From contig NC_088298.1 of assembly GCF_032854445.1 (NCBI RefSeq), positions 20,299,295-20,363,294 on the forward strand: a stretch of 64,000 nt of DNA, given 5' to 3'. The position numbers and the translations under genes are program-made. The notes under the pieces are model-generated. The model saw nothing but the letters and a program-made list of their open reading frames with translations, had not been told where the DNA came from and did no database searches. This document shows, piece by piece, positions 1-11,595 of the stretch. The stretch's first letter is position 1; every line of letters begins with the position of its first letter. Origin of the DNA: Liolophura sinensis (taxonomy: Eukaryota > Mollusca > Polyplacophora > Chitonida > Chitonidae).

Positions 1-298
1 ATTAAGGCTGGTGTGAGGGACAGGCCAGTCCACTGTGTGCCTTGTCTAAGTTGAATTTTAGGCATGGCAGATTTATTCAAGCGTGACCGCAGCCTTAAGA
101 TTTAACCCAGGTAACCCTATCTCTACTATCAGCCAATCGATTCTGCATCACTTTAAGCATTTGTTGTGAAATTTGCCTTATCTCTTATCAGAAAAACCTA
201 AGTGCTACATGGTCAAATATGAAGCGGTATCCCTAGAATATTTTTACACTTTTTGGGGTGGGAACACAAAAATTGTCTATCGACCAATTAAAAAACAA
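1..298. other. Unassigned, presumed TMEM241 last intron
   Basis: No reading frame fits the missing C-terminal helix of TMEM241 on the minus strand, and no repeat family was recognised. Probably intron. Confidence 0.4.
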
Positions 299-496
299 GC
301 ATTATCCACCTCAAGCCTTAATCCACCTTAAGTCTTAATCTACCTTAAGTCTTAATCCACCTTAAGTCTTAATCTACCTCAAGCCTTAATCCACCTTAAG
401 TCTTAATCTACCTCAAGCCTTAATCCACCTTAAGTCTTAATCTACCTCAAGCCTTAATCCACCTTAAGTCTTAATCTACCTTAAGCCTTAATCCAC
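299..496. repeat. Minisatellite, about 17/34-bp unit
   Basis: About a dozen copies of a 17-bp core (TTAATCCACCTTAAG and variants with CTACC or CAAGCC) in tandem. Alternation of CCACC and CTACC gives a 34-bp higher-order unit. Lies downstream of TMEM241 exon 12 in transcript sense. Confidence 0.9.
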
Positions 497-552
497 TTGA
501 CTGGTAGGATTTTACAACAATCATTTATCAAGGACATGGTGAGTGAGGAAGT

Positions 553-775
553 GTACCTGGGATTCTTTCAGACTTTCACTGCAATTCTTTCAGGTTTTTG
601 CTGTGATTCTTTCATATTATCCCTGCAATTCTTTCAGACTTTCGCTGCGATTCTTTCAGGCTTTGGCTGCGATTCTTTTAGATTATCTCTGCGATTCTCT
701 CAAATTATCCCTGCAATTCTTTCAGATTATCCCTGCCATTCGTTCAGATTATCCCTGCCATTCTTTCAGATTTTC
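553..775. repeat. Minisatellite, about 21-bp unit
   Basis: About ten tandem copies of a 21-bp unit such as GATTCTTTCAGACTTTCGCTGC, quoted only in part: core ATTCTTTCAGAYTWTC. The length is a multiple of three, so both overlapping open frames are repeat artefacts. Confidence 0.88.
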
Positions 776-1129
776 CCTTGTAAACCTAACCAATTTTTGC
801 AGAAGTAAAACATTTTTCAATCCACAGTATGCCATAAACCTCCAATTAAATAAAAAATAATATCCTGTTCAACATTTTGCCCTCAAAATAAAATTTTGAG
901 TCTCAAAACAGAAAATGCTAGATAAAATAATATCTATTATTTTTCTTTAATAAAATATCATCTTTAATAAAAGTCTATTATAGGAATACCACATGAGTTT
1001 ATCTGCTTGTTACCCTGCTACCTTTATGCTAGTTGCTATATAAGTACAATACTCTTGAGAAATATGTGAAACACCAATCAAATTAAAGGCATACCAACAG
1101 GTTTTTTTTCACTCTGTAATAATAGTTAC
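776..1129. other. AT-rich intronic sequence
   Basis: AT-rich and without recognisable coding potential, apart from a short degenerate SINE-A tail at about 1044-1086. Confidence 0.5.
1044..1086 (+). mobile_element. SINE-A 3'-tail fragment
   Basis: Short remnant ending AACACCAATCAAAT, preceded by a degenerate ACTCTTGAGAAATATGTGAA. No tRNA-like head. Confidence 0.5.
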
Positions 1130-1229
1130 CTTGGCAGCAGATGAGAGGAAATCCAACGATATCCCTGATGATTCCAGAAGTGGTTCCAACTGTATGACAA
1201 CAAGGCTTAAAAAAACTCCCAGAATCCCA
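1130..1229 (-). CDS. TMEM241: TMEM241-like exon 12 (last exon seen)
   Basis: 100 nt between TTTCAG and GTAACT. It reads SGILGVFLSLVVIQLEPLLE then SSGISLDFLSSAAK. Corresponds to human SGFLGFFLMFSTVKL to FFAK. Ends in phase 0; the final helix and stop must be further left. Confidence 0.86.
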
Positions 1230-4200
1230 CTGAAAGGGAAGTGAATTTTACTGCAGTGAGGCATGCCAAGAAGTCTGATTATGTCGCAGATGACAGACGA
1301 GGAACACGTGGCAGATGGTCTGCACAGTACGTCATGTAGCTTGCACAGGAAGTTCTAATCTAGCATTCTTTTTAAGACTCACAATACTTAAAGATATAAA
1401 CATTTATATAAACACTGAATCGAACAGACATTAAGAGAAAATGAATGTAGGTCAATATAATGTAGACATCGCATTTAGCAATCAGCGCATGCAGTAGCTT
1501 GTACATGCACACACCAGATTCTAATCTAGCATCTTTTTAAAGATTAACCATAATTAATAAAGGTATGTACATTTAAATAAATATTCAAAAAGCTTCAAAA
1601 GAAAATTAATACAACAACCACCCTTTTCCTCCCTCTAAAAAAATTCTACATTCAATCATTTCAAACTCACCTTAGTCCACAGCAAATGTAAAACTTAGCA
1701 AAATACAAATGTGGAAACTTGGAAGCCTCTAGGGCCTCTCCTGTAAAACACAGAAATCACATAAACAATAACATTGCAATAACATTACAATTACAGTCTA
1801 GTTAAAGAAAGAGTACACCGGGTCAGATACAATATGATGTATTTGCATTTACATGTATATAGATATAATGCTCATATGGCCGACTGGTCATTACCATAGT
1901 CAAACTGAAGTACAACATGACATACACAAACATGGTTGATTAATCGCTATTCCAACAGTCAAATTGGGGACAGAGTCCATCACCTGAGGTACAGTATGAC
2001 ATATCATATTCCACATATTTTATTTACATGGTTGATTAATTAATTTATTTATTTATTTGATAGGTGTTTTACGCTGTACGCAAGAATATTTCACTTATAC
2101 AATGGCGGCCAGCATTATGGTGGGAGAAAAGCAACCCACGACCATTCACAGGTTGCTGGCAGACCTTCCCATGTACGTCCTGAGAGGAATCCACCATGAG
2201 CTGGACTTGAACTCACAGCAACTGCACTGGTGAGAGGCTCATGGGGTCATTGCGCCTTGCTGGCGTGCTAACCCCTACGCCCACAGAGGCCCCCATTTAA
2301 GGCTTATTAGAATCATCCTAAGGTTGTTCAACAGAGATATTTTTACAGAAAATATCTATTTTCAAAATGTTACACAAGGGAAATTCTTATGAAGTTGTGG
2401 TACAAAAAGTCCAATCATATTTTATCCTACTTCAAATCATATCAAATAGTCTAAAAAAATAAATGAAAATAGTTTCGGGTAGATTTTTAAACGGCACATC
2501 ATTAGTGTTTAAAGTGAAATATTCCTGACTGTAGTATTAAAGTGAACATAAAGTTAGCCATTAAAGCTGAAGTAATTAATAAAGTAATATTCAAGAAATG
2601 TTGTAAAAATATTTTAAAAATTCTGCAGCTCTTATCAACAAAATAAATAGCAAACAATCGTCAGTACCTTAGCCACTCATTTGGTGATGCCATTCTGCTA
2701 TGTTATAGCTATCTACAGTGACGTCACAAAACCTAGGAGCTCTGCAATACCATCGGTATTACACAATGTGACCATGAGAAAGTACAAACAAAAACGCCTG
2801 ATACCCAATCAAAGTTCCGTATTCAAAGAGCTGTCATTACTTTTAGCTTGCCGCTCAGTCGTGACAAAGTTTGTGGACACAAGCGTTATGTTTCAGCGGT
2901 CCTGCTTGTCTTAGTCCTGCATGGGTGTAAGCATTTGGCCTGGCTGGCTGTACCTACTTCAGGGAATTTACAGGACATACCAGGACCTTCTGATTGATAA
3001 CAGACTCTTTCATTCAGATTTTAGGAAGGTATTTTCGTAATAAAACTGACACTGTTGAGGGAAAATATTGCAAAGTCACAATATTTTTTTTCAAGCAATG
3101 AGTCTCCCGAGGCAGTTTTCTTGTCATGCCCCCATCCTGACAAGTTACTGTAGTATTCTAAGCAGCATGTACGCATTGTTACACTGGCAGCCATTCTCAG
3201 TTCCCTGCTCATAAATGTGTGATCCAAAATGCAGCAGTTTAACACTTAAACTAACTGCAAAATCCAATTCACTGCATCAATATCTGTCCATCTCCTATAA
3301 GAAACTACAATGACAATCGAGAGCTAATAGGTTTCGTTGACATGACAGCCAATTATCACGGACCGTTTTCAGTGCTAGTAATTGGTCAAGTTCACAAGGG
3401 CTTCTACAACATGGCTACTCAGAGCAAATTGTTCGTCAGTGCCATGTCACCAATGCTGAACTTCATCTTCTTGGCTTTCACAACTTTATAAAATTTTTTT
3501 ACATATTCTTATGTCATATCATTTTATTCCTGTATCATTTTAGATATATATATACATATATCTACGTGTAAAGTGGCAGACTTTACGTTCACTTTAAACC
3601 TCAATCAAGTAAACAAACAAAACAATGCACATGAATTGATGCTTTTACTAAGCTTCAAAGTATTTGAAGAGAACTCACCTAGAAAATAACTGGCAGGTGC
3701 AAAGAGGATCATACTGAATTCAAAAAAAAAAAAAACTGTTAGAAATATTAAACTGCACAGAAACAGATTTGCTGTCCTTTATTCGTCTTAAAGTATCACA
3801 AGCAAGAGAAATTTATTTATTCATTTATTTGATTGGCGTTTTACACCATACTCAAGAATATTTCACTTATACGACGGCGGCCAGCATTATGGTGGGTGGA
3901 AACCGGGCACAGCCCGGATGAAACCCACGACCATCCGCAGGTTGCTGACAAACCTTCCCACGTACGGCCGGAGAGGAACAAAGCAAGAGAAAAGCTTTTA
4001 CACTAAATATCAGTGAACCAATCACATAATTTTGTTTGCTGATGCCAAAGTGACATGGTATTTGAATTTATAAGTTATCAACTTAACGAGAATATAGTTT
4101 CAATCACTAATCAAATTAAGGGGAATACAGTTTCAAACCCCTACCAAATTAATGTGAATACAGATTCTAACACCGACAAAATTAATGTGAATTTAAATTC

Positions 4201-7200
4201 AAACACCTGCCACATTAATAGGAATACAGTTTCAAACCCCTACCAAATTAATGTGAATACAGATTCTAACACCAACAAAATTATTGTGAATTTAAATTCA
4301 AACACCTGCCACATTAATAGGAATACAGTTTCAAACCCCTACCAAATTAATGTGAATACCGATTCTAACACCGACAAAATTAATGTGAATTTAAATTCAA
4401 ACACCTACCAGATTAATAGGAATACAGTTTCAAACACCTGCCAAATAAATGTGAATACTGTCTCAAACACATAAAAATTAATGTGAATACTGTTTCACAT
4501 ACCTACCAGATAAATGTGGAAACAGTTTCAAACACCTACTAAATTAATGTCATTTCAGTCACAAACAATAAACACCTGCCAAATTAATGGGAATACAGTT
4601 TCAAACACCTACCTGTACACATAATTACAATAAAGACGACCCGCTGGCCTGAAAAAGAGATTTACACAAAAATCTAAATTAACTTTTTATTAGCACAACA
4701 TTCTGTTTGGCCAGAAATACATCACACAGGTTTAGCCACTGTTACATTTTTCTGTTATTTTGTAGCTTCTGTTTGGCTAGAAATACATCACACAGGTTTA
4801 GCCACTGTTACATTTTTCTGTTATTTTGTAGCTTCTGTTTGGCCAGAAATACATCACATAGGTTTAGCCACTATTACATTTTTCTGTTATTTTGTAGCTT
4901 CTGTTTGGCCAGAAATACATCACCCAGGTTTAGCCACTGTTACATTTTTCTGTTATTTTGTAGCTTCTGTTTGGCCAGAAATACATCACACAGGTTTAGC
5001 CACTGTTACATTTTTCTGTTATTTTGTAGCTTCTGTTTGGCCAGAAATACATCACACAGGTTTAGGCACTATTACATTTTTTGTAAACATGACTGACAGC
5101 CCCTATCAATGATGTCACAATGTTCCAAAAACAAACAGAGGCAAGCAATGAATATTTTTCAGAAAACATAACATGGGATAATTATTTATTTATTTATTTG
5201 ATTAGTGTTTTACACTGTACTCAAGAACTTTTCTCTCACACAATGGTGGCCAGCATAATTGTAGGAGAAAACCAAGCACAGCCCAGAGAAAACCCACAAT
5301 CCTCCGCAGGCTGCTGGTAGACTTTCCCCCATAATTGTAGGAGAAAACCGAGCACAGCCCAGTGAAAACCCACAATCCTCCGCAGGTTGCTGGTAGACCT
5401 TCCCCCATAATTGTAGGAGAAAACCGAGCACAGCCCAGTGAAAACCCACAATCCTCCGAAGGTTGCTGGTAGACCTTCCCCCATAATTGTAGGAGAAAAC
5501 TGAGCACAGCCCAGTGAAAACCCACAATCCTCCGCAGGTTGCTGGTAGACCTTCCCCCATAATTGCAGGAGAAAAACGAGCACAGCCCAGTGAAAACCCA
5601 CAATCCTCCGAAGGTTGCTGGTAGACCTTCCCCCATAATTGCAGGAGAAAACCGAGCACAGCCCAGTGAAAACCCACAATCCTCCGAAGGTTGCTGGTAG
5701 ACCTTCCCCCATAATTGTAGGAGAAAACCGAGCAGAGCCCAGTGAAAACCCACAATCCTCCGCAGGTTGCTGGTAGACCTTCCCTCATAATTGTAGGAGA
5801 AAACCGAGCACAGCCCAGTGAAAACCCACAATCCTCCCCAGGTTACTGGTAGACCTTCCCCCATAATTGTAGGAGAAAACCGAGCAGAGCCCGGTGAAAA
5901 CCCACAATCCTCCACAGGTTGCTGGTAGACCTTCCCCCATAATTGTAGGAGAAAACCGAGCAGAGCCCGGTGAAAACCCACAATCCTCCGAAGGTTGCTG
6001 GTAGACCTTCCCCCATAATTGTAGGAGAAAACCGAGCAGAGCCCAGTGAAAACCCACAATCCTCCGCAGGTTGCTGGTAGACCTTCCCCCATAATTGTAG
6101 GAGAAAACCGAGCAGAGCCCAATGAAAACCCACAATCCTCCGCAGGTTGCTGGTAGACCTTCCCCCATAATTGTAGGAGAAAACCGAGCACAGCCCAGTG
6201 AAAACCCACAATCCTCCGCAGGTTGCTGGTAGGCCTTCCCCCATAATTGTAGGAGAAAACCGAGCAGAGCCCAATGAAAACCCACAATCCTCCGCAGGTT
6301 GCTGGTAGACCTTCCCCCATAATTGTAGGAGAAAACCGAGCAGAGCCCAGTGAAAACCCACAATCCTCCGCAGGTTGCTGGTAGACCTCCCAGCCAAAAT
6401 TTCCATAATTCACATTATTCAAAGTGAGACAAAAATGGATAAAGTTGATAGAATCTAATAAAATGACTCAAAAGAATTTAGAACCCTCAGTCACGTCTGC
6501 TACCTTGAGACACTGAAAATACCTTGGCGTTAGAACCCTCAGCCACGTCTGCTACCTTGAGACACTGAAAACACCTGGGCGTTAGAACCCTCAGTCACGT
6601 CTACTACCTTGGGACACTGAAAATACCTGGGCGTTAGAACCCTCAGTCACCTCTGCTACCTTATGACACTGAAATACCTGGGCGTTAGAACCCTCAGTCA
6701 CGTCTGCTACCTTGAGACACTGAAAATACCTGGGCGTTAGGGTGGGGATATTCAAGAGTGTCCGAAATTCTACAAGAATTACGGTATTCAATTCCTTTGG
6801 ACCAGAATTCTTACCTTAATTTTAACCTTCCTTTGATCAGCTTCTGATAGGTACTGTACGCACCTGTAAACAACAACATCAGGCACTTGAAAACACATTC
6901 AACTTAAGATAATATGGCAAAGATGTGCCCCATGGGGTCATTGATATCACCGTTACTGTTCCGATGAGCTGTGTCAGACGGTTTATCTTTATAGAAGCCA
7001 GGAAATGTGAGATTAGGTTTATCAAGGAATGTCCTGAAATTTGATTGGTGGATGGCATGAATAATGTTGACAGGATTGTCCTTATACAAATATTTGAAAC
7101 ATTTGTTGTTATTTTTTATGCAGATTAGGATTTGTCCTAACTTACAAAAGTAAACAAAAAATGATAGGTGTTTTATGTAATACTCAACAATAATGCATTT

Positions 7201-10200
7201 ATACAATGGCAGCCAGCATTATAGTTGGAGGTAACCGGGCAGAACCCGGGAGAATCCCACGACCATCCACAGGTTGCTGGCAGACCTTCCCACTTAAGGC
7301 CGGAGAGGAAGCCAGAATGAGCTGGACTTGAACTCACAGCGACCGCATTGGTGAGAGGCTCCTGGGTCATTACGCTGCACCAGTGCACTAACCAACTGAG
7401 CCAAGGAGTCCCCGCTAATCCCGGTTTAAGCGATGTCACATAGAAAACCTACCTAAACTTAAAACATGGTAGCACACCCAAAAATACCCATCTGTGTTGT
7501 TCTGAAAAAAAACCCAACAAAAACATAAAATTTGTTTATTTACTTGCTTGGTGTTTTATGACATATTGATATGATTTATGAACTGTGGTCATAAAGGCTT
7601 ATTTATTTTTTATTTTTTTTTATTTGATTTGGTGTTTTATGCCATACTCCAGAATATTTCACGTATGCGACGGCGGCCAGCATTATGGTGGGCGGTAACC
7701 AGACAGTGCAAACGACTATCTGCAGGCTGCTGTCAGGCCTTCCCATGTATGGCCAGAGAGGAAGCCAGCATGAGCTGGACTTGAACTCACAGCGACTTCA
7801 TTGGTGAGAGGCTCCTGGGTCATTACGCTGCGCTAGCGCGCTAACCTACTGAGCCACAAAAGACCACAGGAAAAGGTTTAATTGTGCATGTAAATTCATC
7901 ACAATTAAATTAATGTTTATCAGAGTCACAAATGCGGAGGCTTCTGCAAATCATACATATCTTCATGACAAACAGACACTATCACTGATTTGATTTGACT
8001 GATGTTTTACGCCATACTCAAGAATATTTCTCTCATATGATAGCAGCCAGCATTATGGCGGGATGGTGGGATGAAACTGCGCAGAGTTTGAGTGAAACCT
8101 ACAACCATCTGCATTTTGCTGGCAGACCTTCTCACGTACGCCTGGAGAGGAAGCCAGCATGAGCTGGGCTCGAACTCACAGCAACCACATTGGTGGGAGG
8201 CTCTGGGGTCAATGCGCTGCGCCACAGACGCCCCCAGACACTACCAGTCCAAATAACTAAACACTACGTCCAACTTTTAGGTTTTGAAAAAACAATAGAT
8301 AAAGAGAGACTCTTAAACAACATTAAATCGTTTGAGTTACAAACCATACAAGTACCTGTGGATCTGTTTTTGCTACACCAATGGAGGACACAACGAGCGC
8401 CATGTTAAATATGTAACTCCATACATTCACCTGGACAACATGGGATGAAAGCAAACATAGAGATAAATTTGGAATAAGACAAATTAAGATGATTGAAAAA
8501 AAAATGTTAAAGTATATGTGATAGTTGCCCACATTCCTGACAGATCAAAATAATACCCAAATGTACATGTAGTACGACTTTTTTTCAATAACAAAAACAA
8601 TCTGCCAGGACCTTTGTTGAGAAGGGGTTTAACACTGTTAGCCTTGAGACACCAATCATGCTTGGCCAGTATAAAGAAAAGCCATCAAGAGTTTCACGGG
8701 GATAAACTGTCAGTTGTCTCTAATAGAGGGCAGATGTGCTAACCAAACCTGGATTATTTCTTGATTTGTTCAACTGCTGTTTAATGGACTCAGTATAAAA
8801 ACCAGACACTTACCAGCATATTGTGCTATAACAAAATTTATTTATTTATTTATTTGGTTGGTGTTTTATGCTGTACTCAAGAATATTTCACTTATACGAT
8901 AGCGGCCAAACACATGACTATCCGCAGGTTGTTGACAGACCTTCCCACCTACAGCCAGAGAGGAAGCCAGCATGAGATGAACTCATAGTGACCACATTGG
9001 GGAGAGACTCCTGGGTCATTACACTGTGCTAGCACGCTAACCAACTGAGCCACGGAGGTCCCCGAACAAAATTTAAATTGATAGTAATCTGTTTTAACAA
9101 ATTAGCTAGACTTTTATTTGCTCATTGTTGGACCAGTAGTCTTCGATAAACATTTTGAGGTAGTACAGAAAAAAAAAAAAATAGAGAGTCAGGTGTGGTA
9201 ATGAAGCTCTGGATTATTTCTTTATTTGTTTGATTGTTGTTTAATTACATACTGAACTCTCAATAAACCACAAACCATGTCTGATCTCATCATAATGACT
9301 ATTTTTGTCAAAGAAAATCCATCGCCATGACAACAAACCTTACCTTAGACTTGAGTATCACATCCACTGTCAAAGAGATAACAGAGGCTAAATTTTGGAA
9401 TGCAAAGAAAACCGGAACTGGCTGAAACAGGAAAAAAACAGACGACTTGTTGATTTGAACAAGGCACAATCATGGACGACAGCTTGCTTGTTCTGCTTCG
9501 CTTCCCAACTCGCAACTAAAAAAAATTATCATGCAGATATCCTAGGTTTCCTCTCCCCAACCTCACCCTCACCTAACATTGGACTCCTTTTTAAAAAAGA
9601 AGACAACAAAAAATATAACCAAAGTTATTTCCAAAGGGTCATAGGCACTTTTTAATTTTGTGTTCGGTAACTCTATAAATCACAATTTAACCTGAAATTC
9701 TTACGAGGCCATGGGATATGCCATTTTAGAAAAAACGGAAGCACACTGTTGCTTCATCCATACCCTACGTTCTTCAGCATTAGAGGCGAGACAGGCCTTT
9801 ACTGTGTGAAACACGGTCCCCCTTATTATTACAAATGAACGCCACACACTGTGGCCACCTGGTTGAGATCTGGGAGAATAATGCCAGACCTACTCCATTA
9901 CCACTTTCTCATTGAAAATGACTTTAAAGTATAACCGAATTTGAAGGATATCAGAATTGAAAATAGCTGATTTAACACTACGTCTGTAAGGCAAAATGGC
10001 GCAAAGGGGGAAATGTCACAGGGGAACGGACACCTTCTCTGGTGGAAGAAATATCTCACCCTTGACTGGTCAAAACTGAGAGAATGACAATATGTTCGAT
10101 TCTCCCCATGTGGGTGTCTTTGCTTACTGCGATATCTCGGTTATCATATTTTTGAACTTTAAATGTGACTCTATATCGATATAGATGACTTTTCTTTTCA

Positions 10201-11544
10201 GGGCAACAATGCAGGCTTACCAAACTTGCCAAGGCCCTGGAACCTGCATATATGGTTCCAACGAAAAAGAACATGCTAGGCAGCCACAACGCCACATCCT
10301 CTCTGAAAATACATATATATAAACTGAATTATTCTATGAGCAGACTGCTTCAATGGCCTAATGGTTTAAGAGTCCGCCTCAAAGTCGGGAGACCCCGGGA
10401 TCAAGCCCGGGTCAGGTTATACCAAAGATTTAAAAGTGGTACTTGTTGCTGCCTCGCTTGGCACTCAGCACTTCAGAGGTTAGAGCAAGGAACCAGGACA
10501 GGTTTGTTCGGTGTCAGCGTAATGTGACTGGGTGGAGTGTCATGTCTGGTGTCTTCGGCATGATGCTTCAGTGACAGCAGGACTTCGGTGGCATGGACTC
10601 GCCCTGACACAGTATATGTATACACATCCAATGACTCCTTGTTGTCATATGACAAAACAATTGTTAAAGTACAACATTAAAACCCAAGCATTCATTCATT
10701 CATTTCTAATCAGCCAGCTATATTTTATCTTCAAACACTTATTTCGGGATGGGGAAAACAGATGGCCTTGAGAAAAAAACAGTTTTTTGGCGGGTACACA
10801 TACTTGAGGAAGCATCAAGCTTCAAGCCACAGCTAAATCACTAGCACGGTTGATCCACAGAGAGTCATTCTCCATAATTAGTGTAAAGAGCAAGACTTTA
10901 GCTGGAATCCAACAGTACAGGCCTCCAGGCTACTGTTAGGATTATTGTCAGCTGTGGTTTTGTCACATGTATCCACCCGTAACAATGACTACTGTAACTC
11001 TTCAACCATTTCACATTTTTTACCAAGGTGTTTATTCAAAAGCATATTCTGAAGGCATTACTCTGTGTAGACTGATAAAATTATACTTTTTGTGAAGCCC
11101 TGACACTGGCCAATCCAACCTAGGTAGTTTCGTCTCTAAAATCAAACAGAAAAGTGCACAGAAATTACACTCAAAGATGTTCCTTCATATGTCAAAGAGG
11201 TTATGGAATTAGGGTACATTGAGTTGCAAATTCTAAAAATAGAAATTCTGCAGGAACTGTCAGACCGAAAAATTGACAACATAAAACCTCTGTGGCAAAA
11301 TATGGGATAAACACAGATGTTCGTTAACAAGCTATTATGACATTTAAGTCTGATTATCTTGTCTGTCTTTTTTCCTACAGCTTACCTGTTCAAAGTTTTC
11401 AAAGAAAAGTCAAGTTTGCCACTCAACATAAGTAGATGTAAGACCAAAGCTCCAACCAAAGTCTGCCATCTGAAACAAGCAAACATACCAAAAAGCCCCT
11501 TGTAAATATACACATTTATTTCCATATATATATATATATATATA

Positions 11545-11595
<51 letters not shown>

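Noticed and set aside
497-860. Two overlapping frames of about 105 residues
   Set aside because: Encoded by a 21-bp tandem repeat in two phases, with no recognisable protein.
4055-5096. Frames of 139 and 129 residues
   Set aside because: Products of 33-bp and 66-bp minisatellites whose lengths are multiples of three; the true exon here is the 36-nt minus-strand microexon at 4613-4648.
5202-6422. Minus-strand frame of 406 residues and several overlapping long frames
   Set aside because: Made wholly of the SINE-derived 76-bp repeat; the same peptide cycles through three frames and there is no gene context.
10346-10420. tRNA gene (A and B boxes)
   Set aside because: Part of a SINE-B head followed by SINE body and tail; no complete cloverleaf acceptor stem was seen. 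The same applies to SINE-A heads.
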